Assembly: GCA_040081715.1 (NCBI GenBank) | Contig: JBEBFY010000007.1 | Location: 1-64,000 of the forward strand | From: CANKJK01 sp040081715 | Lineage (GTDB): Bacteria; Acidobacteriota; Vicinamibacteria; Vicinamibacterales; UBA2999 | Length of the DNA: 64,000 nucleotides | Direction of reading: 5' to 3' | In this document: piece after piece, positions 54,884 to 64,000 of the stretch | Layout: the number at the start of each line of letters is the position of its first letter | Numbering within the stretch: the first letter of the stretch is position 1 | The notes under the pieces: generated by a model | The model's database searches: none | Seen by the model: the letters and a program-made list of their open reading frames with translations, nothing else | Told to the model about the DNA's origin: nothing | Translations under genes and position numbers: made by a program

Positions 54884-56284
54884 TCAGCCGCCGCTGCCGG
54901 GGGTGCCTGGTGTGCCGCCGCGCGTGAGCGCGGCGGGGTCGAGAAGCCGGGCAAGCGCATCCGGCGAGAGATCGGTCATCTCCGCCGCCACGTCACGTAT
55001 CGGCCGCCCCTCTGCATATGCCCGCTTGACGATGGCGGCACCCTGGTCGTAACCGATCACGGCATTGAGGGCCGTCACGAGGATGGGATTGCGGCCCAGG
55101 ACCTCGGCGAGTCGTGCTTCGTGCACGGTGAACCCGGCAACCTGGGCGGCCATCGCGCTGAACGAGCCCGCAAGCAGGTGAATGCTTCCGAGCAGGTTGT
55201 ACGCGATGACCGGCAGCATCGTGTTCAGCTGGAAACTGCCAGACTGGCCGGCGATGGTGATCGTCAAATCGTTGCCGATGACCTGTGCGGCTGCCATGGC
55301 GGCCGCCTCGGGGATGACCGGATTCACCTTGCCCGGCATGATGCTGCTGCCCGGCTGCAACGGCGGCAGCGCAAGCTCGCCGAGCCCGGCGAGCGGGCCG
55401 CTGTTCATCCAGCGCAGGTCGTTGGCGATCTTCATGAGGCTGACCGCGATGGTCTTCAACTGGCCGGAAAGCTCCACCGCGGCATCCTGCGTGGAGAGCG
55501 ACTCGAAGTAGTTTGTGCTCGGGATAAACGGCACGCCGGTGAGCGCGGAGAGCTCCTGCGCGACGCGTGCGCCAAACGCCGGATGCGCATTGATGCCGGT
55601 GCCCACCGCCGTGCCGCCCTGCGCGAGGCGCAACAGCCGCGGCTCCACGCTCTGCAGCCGCGCGAGGCCGTTTTCCACCTGTGCACGCCAGCCGGATAGC
55701 TCCTGCCCCAGCGTGACGGGCATGGCATCCATCAGGTGCGTCCGTCCCGTTGTCACGATGTCGCCGATCTCTCGCTCCTTGCGCAGGAGGGCGTCGCGCG
55801 TCCGTTCGAGTGCCGGTACCAAGTCGTGACGGACGGCGAGCACGGCACTGACGTGAATCGCGGTCGGGATGACGTCGTTGCTGCTCTGACCCAGGTTGAC
55901 GTCATCGTTCGGACGCACTCCACGGCCGAGGCGCCGGGTGGCCAGCCGCGCGATGACCTCGTTGGCATTCATGTTGGTGCTGGTGCCTGAGCCGGTCTGG
56001 AAGACGTCGACGGGGAAGTGCGCGTCGTGCGCACCGGCGGCCACTTCGGCAGCGGAGGCATCCACTGCCGCGGCGACATCAGCGCCCAGCACGCCGAGTC
56101 CCGTGTTGGCCCGGGCAGCGGCCTGCTTCACCAGGCCGAGCGCACAGATGAACGGGCGCGGCATGGTGAGCCCGCTGATCGGAAAGTTCTGGATGGCCCG
56201 CTGCGTCTGAGCACCCCAAAGGGCCTCCGACGGTACCTGCAGATCACCCATACTGTCGCGCTCGGTTCGAAAGGATGTGGTCAT
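54884..56284 (-). CDS. fumC: Fumarate hydratase class II
   Basis: 466 residues. The superfamily signature GSSIMPGKVNPV and the catalytic-loop region HFPVDVFQTGSGTSTNMNANE are present, as is TGRTHLMDAMPVTLGQE. It interconverts fumarate and malate in the TCA cycle and needs no iron-sulfur cluster, which fits a lifestyle with oxidative stress. GGAG lies before ATG 56284. It is convergent with katG. Confidence 0.93.
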   Translation of the reverse strand: MTTSFRTERDSMGDLQVPSEALWGAQTQRAIQNFPISGLTMPRPFICALGLVKQAAARANTGLGVLGADVAAAVDASAAEVAAGAHDAHFPVDVFQTGSGTSTNMNANEVIARLATRRLGRGVRPNDDVNLGQSSNDVIPTAIHVSAVLAVRHDLVPALERTRDALLRKEREIGDIVTTGRTHLMDAMPVTLGQELSGWRAQVENGLARLQSVEPRLLRLAQGGTAVGTGINAHPAFGARVAQELSALTGVPFIPSTNYFESLSTQDAAVELSGQLKTIAVSLMKIANDLRWMNSGPLAGLGELALPPLQPGSSIMPGKVNPVIPEAAAMAAAQVIGNDLTITIAGQSGSFQLNTMLPVIAYNLLGSIHLLAGSFSAMAAQVAGFTVHEARLAEVLGRNPILVTALNAVIGYDQGAAIVKRAYAEGRPIRDVAAEMTDLSPDALARLLDPAALTRGGTPGTPGSGG

Positions 56285-56430
56285 GTCAGGCTCCGTCCAG
56301 CCAGTATCCGTCCTGCTGGTCCCCCGGCGCGCGCGACCAGAAAAGGCTTGACGGCCTGACCCGGAAGAAGGACTCTCCGGAGGTCGCTGGCTCGTGGGTG
56401 TCCGGGTTGGCTTGTACCGAGGAGGGAAGC

Positions 56431-59400
56431 ATGCAGCGTCGACTAGTTATCAGCTTTATCGTCTGTGTCCTGCTGTGCGTGTCCGCGTCCGCGCGGGCAC
56501 AGGTATCAACCGGTTCGATTGCCGGTGTGGTTCGGGATACGTCCGGGGCCATCCTGCCAGGCGTGACCGTGGAGGCGGCCAGCCCCGCCCTAATCGAGAA
56601 GGTGCGCAGCGTCGTCAGCGACGCGTCGGGCAACTACAAGATCATCGAGCTCCGGAGCGGGACGTATACCGTCACCTTTACCCTGCCCGGGTTCGCCACC
56701 GTCCGCCGCGAGGGTGTCGTGCTGACGTCCGGCTTTACGGCCGCCGTGAACGCGGACCTCAAGGTGGGCCAGCTCGAGGAGACGGTCGTGGTCAGCGGCG
56801 CTAGCCCGGTCGTGGACGTGCAGAACGTGCGGACGCAGCAGGTGCTCTCCCGGACCACGCTGGATGCGCTACCCACTGCCAAGAGCGTCAGCGCGTTTGC
56901 AAACCTCACGCTTGGCGTGACGGGGATGTCCTCCCCGACGATTGACGTCGGCGGGAACAAGGGCGAGACCTTCCTGGCCTTCAGCGTGCACGGCGGCAGC
57001 ACCGGTGATGCGCGGTCACTGCTGGACGGTATGGACGTCGCCTATGGCGGCACGGGGGCCCGCCGCAACTCGGTGAATCAGGCGATCATTCAGGAGGTTG
57101 CCCTTCAGACGCGCGGCATGTCGGCCGAGACGGAAAACGGCGGCGTGCTGATCAACACGATTCCCAAGGACGGTGGCAACGACGTCAAGCTCTGGGCGGT
57201 GGTCAACGGCACCGGTCCAAGATTCCAGGGCAACAACATCGGCGACGACGTACGGCAGTACGGCATTACGCAGGTGGCCGGTGTCAAGCACGTCTATGAG
57301 ACCGCGATCGGCCTGGGCGGCCCCATCGTGAAGGACAAGCTGTGGTTCTACGCCGCGAACATGTGGCAGGGCAGCGGCGAATACACACCGGGAGTCTTCT
57401 TCAACGCCACGCAGCATACGTCCTGGTTCTACACGCCCGACGAAACGCAGCGGAAGTACACGACCTACGACATCCGCGACCACTCGGGCCGCCTGACGTG
57501 GCAGGCGACCGAGAAGCAGAAAGTGGGCTTCTTCACGAGCCTGCAGTACTCCTGCCTCTGCTTCAAGCTCTCCGGCGGGGTCGATGCAAACCGGTCGCCC
57601 GAGGCGTCCATCGAGCAGCGCGGGACACCCTTGCTCACCCAGTTCACCTGGCAGTACCCCTCAACGAACCGCCTGCTCTTTGAGGCCGGCACGACCTTCC
57701 TTCGTGACGCCTCTCGCCAGTTTCCCGTTGGCGGGGCCAAGGCCGGCGACATCGCGAAGGAGGAGTTGGCCACCGGCTTCAAGTGGGGCGCACGGATGGA
57801 GGCCGTCGGTGCCGGTAACGACTACGGCAATACGCGCTACTTCCGTATTCCGTACCGCGCCAGCCTGTCCTACGTGACAGGCTCCCACGCGTTCAAGGCC
57901 GGGACGATTGGCCGGAAGGCGAGCTCGCAGATCAACAGCGGACCGGAGCCGTTCGAGATCCCTCCCTATCGCCTCCAGGTGCGCAACGGCGTGCCCGCGC
58001 AGATCACCATGTTCGCGACGCCCTATCAGGAGGACGTGCGGACGCACGAGTTCGGTCTCTTCGTTCAGGACCAGTGGACGCTGGCCAAGCTGACCCTCAA
58101 CGGCGGGATCCGGCTCGACATGCTGGGCTCCTCGACGCCAGCAGTGGACGGCAAGGCCGGCCTGTTCCGATCCGCGGCCTCCTATCCGGCGGACAACCCG
58201 GGCTGGATCGGCAAGGACATCAGCCCTCGTCTGGGCGTGGCCTACGACATGTTCGGGAACGGCAAGACCGCCATCAAGAGTTCCCTGGGCCGCTATGTCT
58301 CGTTTACGGGTGGCGGCATCGCGTCCGGTCTGGCCGGGGCCAATAACTACGCGACGCTGATTACCTCCAGCACCACGAGGAACTGGAACGACGCCAACGG
58401 GAATCTGGTGCCGGACTGCGCGCTGACCAACTTCAGCGCCAACGGGGAGTGTGGCGCGCTCGCCAACCTGACGCTGGGTTCGAATCGGCCCGGGACGAAC
58501 TTTGACTTCGAGCAGATGCGGGGCTGGCAGAAGCGCGGCTATAACTGGCAGTTCAACGCCAACCTGCAGCATCAGATCGGCGAGCGCCTGGCCGCCGGGT
58601 TCGGCTACTACCGCACGTGGTACGGCAACTTCGTCGCGACGCAGAACCGTGCCGTGACTGCGGCGAGCTTCGATACGTTCTGCGTGGCCGCGCCGGCCGA
58701 CTCCCGCCTGCCGACCAGCGGTCAGGAGATCTGCGGCCTGTTCGACATCAAGCCGGCGAGCTTCGGGCTGGCGGACAATCTGGTGACCAAGGCCAGCGAG
58801 TTCGGCGACCTGCAGCAGTTCTACGACGGCTTCGACATCAGCCTGAACACGCGGCTGGGGGGCGGGAAGCTCCTGGCGGGTGGCGTCAGCTTCGGACGCA
58901 CGATCACGGACAACTGCGACCTGGCCGGTCGGCCCGACGTGACCGTGACGGGCGTCACCGCTGCGACGCCACGCAGCCCGGCCTTCTGCCGCAGCGAGCA
59001 GCCGTGGTCCTCGAGCGCGCAGCTCAAACTGCAGGGCGTGTACCCGCTGCCGTTCTGGGGCCTGCAGGCGAGCGGTACGCTGCAGAACATCAACACGTTT
59101 GCTGTTGCAGCGACGCGGGTCTACGCCAACGCGGCGATCCGGCCGAGCCTCGGCCGCGACCTCGGGTCCTGCCGCGGGGCGGCGACGTGCACCGGCACGG
59201 CGTCCATCTCGCTGATTCCGGACGGGACGTTCTACGGTCCGCGCCTGACGCAGATGGACCTGCGGCTCAGCAAGTCCTTCAAGCTTGGGCGGGCACGGAT
59301 TCTTGGAAACTTCGATGCGTACAACGTGCTGAACTCCGGTTCGGCCGTCAACGTCAACGCCACCTACGGCACCGGCACGACGCCCGGCAACGGCGCGGCC

Positions 59401-59478
59401 GGCACCAACGCCTGGCAGCGGCCGCTGACGCTCATCGGGCCGAGGCTGTTCAAGTTCGGCGGTCAGGTCGACTGGTAG
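56431..59478 (+). CDS. Oar-like TonB-dependent receptor, second copy
   Basis: 1015 residues. Signal peptide (about 1-23, ending ARAQ), carboxypeptidase-regulatory-like domain (GVVRDTSGAILPGVTVEA ...), plug and beta-barrel ending in FGGQVDW. The start at ATG 56431 has GAGGAGGG upstream; the longer open frame to 56275 is a chance extension. The first 120 residues are nearly the same as in the receptors at 110 and 61467, while the barrels differ. Its last 16 nt overlap the convergent BrkB gene. Confidence 0.9.
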   Translation: MQRRLVISFIVCVLLCVSASARAQVSTGSIAGVVRDTSGAILPGVTVEAASPALIEKVRSVVSDASGNYKIIELRSGTYTVTFTLPGFATVRREGVVLTSGFTAAVNADLKVGQLEETVVVSGASPVVDVQNVRTQQVLSRTTLDALPTAKSVSAFANLTLGVTGMSSPTIDVGGNKGETFLAFSVHGGSTGDARSLLDGMDVAYGGTGARRNSVNQAIIQEVALQTRGMSAETENGGVLINTIPKDGGNDVKLWAVVNGTGPRFQGNNIGDDVRQYGITQVAGVKHVYETAIGLGGPIVKDKLWFYAANMWQGSGEYTPGVFFNATQHTSWFYTPDETQRKYTTYDIRDHSGRLTWQATEKQKVGFFTSLQYSCLCFKLSGGVDANRSPEASIEQRGTPLLTQFTWQYPSTNRLLFEAGTTFLRDASRQFPVGGAKAGDIAKEELATGFKWGARMEAVGAGNDYGNTRYFRIPYRASLSYVTGSHAFKAGTIGRKASSQINSGPEPFEIPPYRLQVRNGVPAQITMFATPYQEDVRTHEFGLFVQDQWTLAKLTLNGGIRLDMLGSSTPAVDGKAGLFRSAASYPADNPGWIGKDISPRLGVAYDMFGNGKTAIKSSLGRYVSFTGGGIASGLAGANNYATLITSSTTRNWNDANGNLVPDCALTNFSANGECGALANLTLGSNRPGTNFDFEQMRGWQKRGYNWQFNANLQHQIGERLAAGFGYYRTWYGNFVATQNRAVTAASFDTFCVAAPADSRLPTSGQEICGLFDIKPASFGLADNLVTKASEFGDLQQFYDGFDISLNTRLGGGKLLAGGVSFGRTITDNCDLAGRPDVTVTGVTAATPRSPAFCRSEQPWSSSAQLKLQGVYPLPFWGLQASGTLQNINTFAVAATRVYANAAIRPSLGRDLGSCRGAATCTGTASISLIPDGTFYGPRLTQMDLRLSKSFKLGRARILGNFDAYNVLNSGSAVNVNATYGTGTTPGNGAAGTNAWQRPLTLIGPRLFKFGGQVDW

Positions 59479-60389
59479 AAGAAGGGGGGGGCCGCCCGGC
59501 GGCCCTCCTCGTCGATGACGCCGTTCAGTTCGGCCCCTACGAGAATCGCCAATCCGGAGACATAGCACCAGAGGAGCACGACGACCACGCCGCCAATGGC
59601 ACCGTAGGTGGCGTTGAACTGCGCCATGTTCGCCACGTAGAATCTGAAGGCGAACGAGCCGAGCATCCACAGCCCCGTGGCCAGGAGCGCCCCGGGGGTA
59701 ACCCAGGCCCAGCGTGTTCTCCGGTTCGGCCCGAAGCGGTAGACGAGATCCACGCCGAACACCACCAAGCCCAGCATCAGCGGCCAGCGCGCAATCGCCC
59801 AGACGAGCGCGAACGCCGGTGCGAGCCCGAACCAGCCCGCCACCCACGCCCCCGCGCCAGGGCCGGCCAGCACGAGCACGAGTGACAGCACGATGAAGAC
59901 TGCGGACGCGACCGTCAGCACGATGGCCACGATGCGCTGCTTCCACCAGGAGCGCCGTTCCTCGACGTCATAGGCGTGATTGAGCGCGTTAATCAGCGAG
60001 AGCATGGCCGCCGAACTGCTCCAGATCGCGCCGGCGACGCCCAGGGTCAGGAGGCGCCCGTGGCTCCCAAGGACGAGCTCTTCGAGCTGGGTGCGTAGCA
60101 GCGTCACGACCTCGCCAGGAGCGACCGACCCCAGCCGTGTCAGCATGCGCGCGAGCGTGTCCTCAAGCGGCAGGTACCCAACCAGGGCAACCAGAAACAG
60201 CAGGGCAGGAAAGAGCGAGAGAAAGAAATAGAAGGCGAGCTGTGCCGCCAGACCCAGGCAGTCGTCTTCCTCGGTCTTGGTTAGGGTGCGCCAGAGGACC
60301 TCCCGCCAGCGCAACGGGACTCGAACGGACTTCACTCCTGTGAGTATCGCTGGGATTCGCGAACCCGGTTGATCAACAATCTGAGCCAT
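59463..60389 (-). CDS. YihY/BrkB family inner-membrane protein
   Basis: 308 residues with about six membrane helices. Family blocks include LAAQLAFYFFLSLFPALLFLV, shown in part (the FYxxxSLFP motif), and WSSSAAMLSLINALNHAYDVEE. It was once annotated as ribonuclease BN, which is not supported; the role is unknown. The Pro/Phe-rich C-terminus (PPFFYQST) arises from the overlap with the receptor gene end. Confidence 0.88.
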   Translation of the reverse strand: MAQIVDQPGSRIPAILTGVKSVRVPLRWREVLWRTLTKTEEDDCLGLAAQLAFYFFLSLFPALLFLVALVGYLPLEDTLARMLTRLGSVAPGEVVTLLRTQLEELVLGSHGRLLTLGVAGAIWSSSAAMLSLINALNHAYDVEERRSWWKQRIVAIVLTVASAVFIVLSLVLVLAGPGAGAWVAGWFGLAPAFALVWAIARWPLMLGLVVFGVDLVYRFGPNRRTRWAWVTPGALLATGLWMLGSFAFRFYVANMAQFNATYGAIGGVVVVLLWCYVSGLAILVGAELNGVIDEEGRRAAPPFFYQST

Positions 60390-60426
60390 TCGGCCGGCGG
60401 TTCAGCCAGCCAGGAGGACACGCTCC

Positions 60427-61083
60427 ATGACGTCTCGTTTCCGCATCCTGTTCGCGCTTGCCCTGGGAGCTACGGCTGTTCCGGTAGCGACCCATGCCCA
60501 CTTCCAACTGCTTGCGCCGGCCTCGTGGGTCGTCGAGGACGCGCTTGGCGATCCGCAGAAGCTCGGTCCCTGCGGCGGTGACCCGAAGGGCCAGAACGAG
60601 AAGCTCCTGACCGGGGCGGTCACCAAGGTCACGGGAGGGTCGAAGCTCCACGTCAAGATTCAGGAGACGATCTACCACTCGGGTCACTACCGCTTTGCCC
60701 TGGCCGTGAACTCGCGGAACGAGCTCCCGCCCGATCCGATCACCTTCGAGAAGTACACGGACCGCGGCGTGTACTCGGTGTGGGCCGCGATCCAGAGCCC
60801 GCCGCAGATTCCGGTGCTGGTGGACGGTCTCTTCCAGCACTATCCGAAGCCCGGGGAGCCGGCATCTGCCAGGCCGAAGACGCCGATGGCCCCGTGGGAA
60901 ACGGATATCGAGCTGCCGAACATCAGCTGTGCCCGCTGCACGCTGCAGGTGCTCCAGTTCATGGCGGATCACGGGTACAACCAGCCCGGCGGCTACGGCT
61001 ACCACCACTGCTCGGATCTGCAGATCACGGCGGATCCGTCCAAGCCGATCGACACGCGCTGGCCGGCGGCCACGGCCAAGTAG
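60427..61083 (+). CDS. Exported LPMO-like protein (SCE4755-type)
   Basis: 218 residues. Signal peptide (1-24, ending VATHA) with predicted cleavage just before H25, so the mature protein would begin HFQLLAPAS. An N-terminal His plus a second His form the copper histidine brace of lytic polysaccharide monooxygenases. Candidates for the second His are H84/H87 (IYHSGHYRF) or H193/H194 (GYGYHHCSD). Cys at 49, 168, 171 and 195 could form disulfides. It matches the polysaccharide monooxygenase-like family first named from Sorangium. No carbohydrate-binding module is present. GGAGGA precedes the ATG. Confidence 0.72.
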   Translation: MTSRFRILFALALGATAVPVATHAHFQLLAPASWVVEDALGDPQKLGPCGGDPKGQNEKLLTGAVTKVTGGSKLHVKIQETIYHSGHYRFALAVNSRNELPPDPITFEKYTDRGVYSVWAAIQSPPQIPVLVDGLFQHYPKPGEPASARPKTPMAPWETDIELPNISCARCTLQVLQFMADHGYNQPGGYGYHHCSDLQITADPSKPIDTRWPAATAK

Positions 61084-61118
61084 CTGACGCCCGGTCGTCG
61101 AGTCCTAACCGGCACGCG

Positions 61119-61310
61119 ATGAGCCGCGATCGCGGTCTCTGTGAGACCTGCGCGCACCTGCGGCTCATCGCGTCGTCCAAGGGGTCGGAGTTTGCGATGT
61201 GCTCGCTGTCCGAGGCCGATGATCGGTTTCGCAAGTACCCGTCGCTGCCCGTCCTCAGGTGCGAGGGGTGGCGGCCGGTCGCGCCGCCGCGTCAGTCCTC
61301 GACCCCGTAG
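61119..61310 (+). CDS. Small Cys-rich cytoplasmic protein
   Basis: 63 residues with the pattern CETC ... AMCSLSE ... LPVLRCEGW: four Cys in a C-x2-C ... C ... C arrangement that could bind one metal. KYPSLPVLRC resembles a conserved block in uncharacterised small proteins of soil bacteria. No ribosome site. It lies 35 nt after the LPMO-like gene. Confidence 0.55.
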   Translation: MSRDRGLCETCAHLRLIASSKGSEFAMCSLSEADDRFRKYPSLPVLRCEGWRPVAPPRQSSTP

Positions 61311-61466
61311 GCGCCGCCTGTCCCCACCACTGGAATTCCAGCCTGTCGCAAGAAGACCTATCCCTAGAAAGTCGGAGACTCTCGGAACGGGGGGGGGTAC
61401 ACTCCTTCCGCGCATTCCTTGCGGTGGCGGAGACGTGAACGGCTGGCTGTTCCAGCAGGAGGGGTT

Positions 61467-64000
61467 ATGAAGGGAAGACTATCGGGGTGGGCGCTTCTGG
61501 TGCTGACCGTGCTGGCGTGCCCGAATGTGGCACTGGCGCAAACGACGACCGGCTCGATTGCGGGTGAAGTGAAGGACGCGTCCGGCGGCGTGCTGCCGGG
61601 CGTGACGGTCGAGGCGAGCAGCCCGGCCCTGATTGAGAAGGTCCGGACCGCGGTCACGGACGGATCGGGACAGTACAAGATCGTCGATCTCCGGCCTGGC
61701 GAGTACACCGTTACGTTCTCGCTGACCGGGTTCTCGACGGCGAAGCGCGAGGGCGTGACGCTGACGGGCGGCTTCACGGCGACGATTAACGCCGACATGA
61801 AGGTCGGCAGCCTCGAGGAGACCGTCGTGGTCTCCGGGCAGAGTCCCATCGTCGACGTCCAGAACGTGCGCGAACAGCGCGTGCTGAACCGGGAAGTCAT
61901 GGATGCTATCCCCACGGCGAAGGCCCTGGTGAATCTGGCGGCCCTGGTGCCCGGCGTGATCGTCGCGCAGACAAGCACGGGCGCGGCCCAGGACGTCGGC
62001 GGCACGGGTGGTGACAACTTCCAGGGCATGTCCATCCACGGCGCGCGCCGCAACGACCAGCAGACGCTCGTGGACGGGATGTCTGTGGCCTTCATGACGT
62101 TCTTCGGCGGTTCGATCACTCCGGCATCCCTCGGTGACGGCACGGTCGACCAGACGGTGCTCGGCGTCAGCGGACACTCCGCCGAGGTGGAGTCGGGCGG
62201 CATCATCGCGAACCTCATTCCGAAACAGGGCGGCAACAAGTTCACGGGCAACGTGTTCACGAACTTCGCCAACGAGAGCACGCAGTCCGACAACTACGAC
62301 GACGCCCTGAAGGCCCGCGGCGTGACCGCGCCGCTGCCGATCAAGTCCATGTCGGACTTCAATCCGACCTTGGGCGGTCCGATCAAGAAGGACACGCTGT
62401 GGTTCTTCGTCGCGTATCGCGACAAGCGGAGCGTCAACTACACGGAGCAGTCCGTCCGCAGCAAGAACATCAGCCCCAACCCGTGGCGGTTTGTGCCCGA
62501 CCTGACCTTCCGCCCCGTCTCGGATCAGATCACGAAGGACAGCGCGAACCGGGTGACGTGGCAGCTCAACAGCAAGAACCGGGTCTCCGGCTTCTTCGAC
62601 TACAACAGTAAATGGGAAGGCAACGCCGGCGGCGGTTCGTTCTCGTCCACCGAGGCGACCTACGTCCAGACGTACAAGTCCTCCATCTACCAGGCGACCT
62701 GGTCGGCGCCGGTGACCAACCGGCTGCTGTTCGATGCCGGCATGTCGGTCACGCGCATCCCGCGCGCGCAGATCACCAAGGACATCGCCACGCCACCCAC
62801 GAAGCTGGAACTCTCGAACAGCCAGCGCTTCGGGGCGCCAGCGTTCGGCGCCGGCGGCATCGCGCCGCAGGCGGACATCGACGAGGTGGGTCTTAACAAC
62901 GTGTACCGCGGCGCTGTGTCGTACGTGACCGGCTCCCACAACTTCAAGGTCGGCGGGCAGGTGCAGACGGGTTCGCTGGTTAACAACGTCTCGGCGCCGT
63001 CGGACTATGAGGTGAACCTGCTGAACGGCCTGCCGAACCAGGTCAACTTCCTCCCGACGCCGTACTCGTACGACGACTCGATGACCAAGACGGCACTCTA
63101 TGCCCAGGATCAGTGGCAGCTCTCGCGCATGACGTTCAGCTACGGGGCGCGGTACGACGGAATCGCGACCCGCTATGCGGACGTCAACATGCAGGCCACC
63201 CGATATCTGCCGGCGCGCTCGTTCCCCGGCGCCGATGTCGTGAGCTGGAAGTCGCTCTCGCCCCGTCTCGGCTGGTCGTGGGACGTGACGGGTGACGGCA
63301 AGACGGCCGTCAAGGTCAGCGCGTCGCGCTACGTCGTGCAGGAAGCGCTCGATCTGACGCGCACGGTCGACCCGACCTCGACGGCCGGCGGCGGCCTCAC
63401 GCGGCAGTGGACCGACGCCAACGGCGACTTCATCCCGCAGGGTGAACCCACCAACCCGGCGGCGAATGGCGAGCTCGGCCCGAGCCCGAACGCCTCCTGG
63501 GGGCTGCCGCGGACGACGTTCTCCTATGACCCGAAGATGATCTCGGGCTTCAACGTGCGGCCGTACAACTGGGAGATGACGGCCGGCATTCAGCGCGAGA
63601 TCATTCCGCGCGTGTCAGCGAACTTCTCATACTTCCGCCGGACGTTCGGTGACCTGACGGTCGTGGATAACACGCTGGTCGCGGCCGGCAACTACGACTC
63701 GTTCTGTGTGACCGCACCGACCGACTCCCGTCTGCCGGGCGACGTCTCGGGCAGCCGGATCTGCGGACTGCGCGATCTGAACCCGGGGAGCCTGGGCCGC
63801 CTCCAGCAGCTCGGCACGAGCGCGTCGAACTACGGCAAGCAGATCGAGCAGTGGAACGGCTTCGACCTGAGCCTCAACATGCGCTTGCCGAAGGGTGTCC
63901 TGCAGGGCGGCATGAGCTCCGGCAAGAGCCTCCTGGACAACTGCGAGGTGTTCGAGGACGTGCCGGAGGCCGGCGTCGCGGGCATCGGGGGTGTACTGGG
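61467..64000 (+). CDS. Oar-like TonB-dependent receptor, third copy (runs off window)
   Basis: 844 codons are visible with no stop; the barrel continues past the end. Signal peptide (about 1-25, ending ALAQT), carboxypeptidase-regulatory-like domain (GEVKDASGGVLPGVTVEA), plug and barrel. AGGAGGGG lies before ATG 61467. The plug contains VNLAALVPGVIVAQ and the sequence MSIHGARRNDQQTLVDGM, typical of the Oar group. A nine-G run lies about 75 nt upstream (near 61389-61397) and could be a site of length variation. Confidence 0.88.
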   Translation, partial: MKGRLSGWALLVLTVLACPNVALAQTTTGSIAGEVKDASGGVLPGVTVEASSPALIEKVRTAVTDGSGQYKIVDLRPGEYTVTFSLTGFSTAKREGVTLTGGFTATINADMKVGSLEETVVVSGQSPIVDVQNVREQRVLNREVMDAIPTAKALVNLAALVPGVIVAQTSTGAAQDVGGTGGDNFQGMSIHGARRNDQQTLVDGMSVAFMTFFGGSITPASLGDGTVDQTVLGVSGHSAEVESGGIIANLIPKQGGNKFTGNVFTNFANESTQSDNYDDALKARGVTAPLPIKSMSDFNPTLGGPIKKDTLWFFVAYRDKRSVNYTEQSVRSKNISPNPWRFVPDLTFRPVSDQITKDSANRVTWQLNSKNRVSGFFDYNSKWEGNAGGGSFSSTEATYVQTYKSSIYQATWSAPVTNRLLFDAGMSVTRIPRAQITKDIATPPTKLELSNSQRFGAPAFGAGGIAPQADIDEVGLNNVYRGAVSYVTGSHNFKVGGQVQTGSLVNNVSAPSDYEVNLLNGLPNQVNFLPTPYSYDDSMTKTALYAQDQWQLSRMTFSYGARYDGIATRYADVNMQATRYLPARSFPGADVVSWKSLSPRLGWSWDVTGDGKTAVKVSASRYVVQEALDLTRTVDPTSTAGGGLTRQWTDANGDFIPQGEPTNPAANGELGPSPNASWGLPRTTFSYDPKMISGFNVRPYNWEMTAGIQREIIPRVSANFSYFRRTFGDLTVVDNTLVAAGNYDSFCVTAPTDSRLPGDVSGSRICGLRDLNPGSLGRLQQLGTSASNYGKQIEQWNGFDLSLNMRLPKGVLQGGMSSGKSLLDNCEVFEDVPEAGVAGIGGVL

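Noticed and set aside
57661..59946. 761-codon minus-strand frame opposite the second receptor
   Set aside because: It overlaps two confident genes and has shadow-type composition.

Overview
The window is GC-rich bacterial chromosome, densely coding on both strands. It looks like an Acidobacteriota genome, probably class Vicinamibacteria (Luteitalea-like). This is inferred from several Oar-type TonB-dependent receptors with a carboxypeptidase-regulatory-like N-terminal domain, many secreted PQQ-type beta-propeller proteins, an ECF sigma/Ser-Thr kinase pair and the overall gene mix. No rRNA, insertion sequence, prophage or CRISPR array was seen. Five tRNA genes (Lys-CTT, Arg-CCG, Arg-TCG, His-GTG, Arg-TCT) and one tRNA-like remnant are present.

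Layout. 0-12.5 kb: an Oar-like TonB receptor followed by two secreted VOC-fold proteins; a quinoprotein-like dehydrogenase; a three-part secreted protein (CarboxypepD-reg, CxxCH, beta-propeller); a DUF1415 pair; a YpfJ-type zinc metallopeptidase; tRNA-Lys; an anchored PQQ propeller. 12.5-26.7 kb: a nitrate assimilation locus made of two divergent operons. The minus operon runs fused DmsB/DmsC-like electron-transfer subunit, nitrate reductase, NirB, NirD, NarK-type transporter, GAF-ANTAR antiterminator, with a 4-nt overlap at every junction. The plus operon runs outer-membrane porin, periplasmic nitrate-binding protein, permease and two ATPases. The 440-bp divergent region carries a plausible promoter and several hairpins. 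26.7-36.6 kb: a lectin-like secreted protein, threonine dehydratase, an SRPBCC protein, two tRNA-Arg genes separated by 48-bp tandem repeats, a methyltransferase, a CDP-alcohol phosphotransferase, a sigma factor/kinase pair, tRNA-His and a TMTC-like TPR membrane protein.

36.6-41.2 kb: a polyhydroxyalkanoate (PHA) locus with an SDR, PhaR repressor, phasin, short PhaE-like subunit, class III PhaC and PhaB. Two clusters of TGCTGC/GCAGCA palindromes look like PhaR operators. 41.3-45.5 kb: tRNA-Arg(TCT), a lower-GC gene of the thiazoline-carboxylate hydrolase family, a tRNA-like remnant, an F420-reductase-like protein, a HAD phosphatase, a frameshifted peptidase E, a VapBC toxin-antitoxin pair and a small membrane protein. 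45.5-64 kb: two large PQQ propeller proteins (one fused to cytochrome c), tandem katG genes (one exported), fumarase C, a second Oar-like receptor, a BrkB/YihY membrane protein, an LPMO-like exported protein with a predicted mature N-terminal His, a small Cys-rich protein, and a third Oar-like receptor that runs off the end.

How it works together (inference): nitrate would cross the outer membrane through the porin and the inner membrane by the ABC system or NarK, be reduced to nitrite by a nitrate reductase apparently fed from the quinone pool, and then to ammonium by NirBD. Carbon is stored as PHA under PhaR control. The exported catalase-peroxidase, PQQ proteins, LPMO-like protein and TonB receptors fit an oxidative, polymer-scavenging soil lifestyle.
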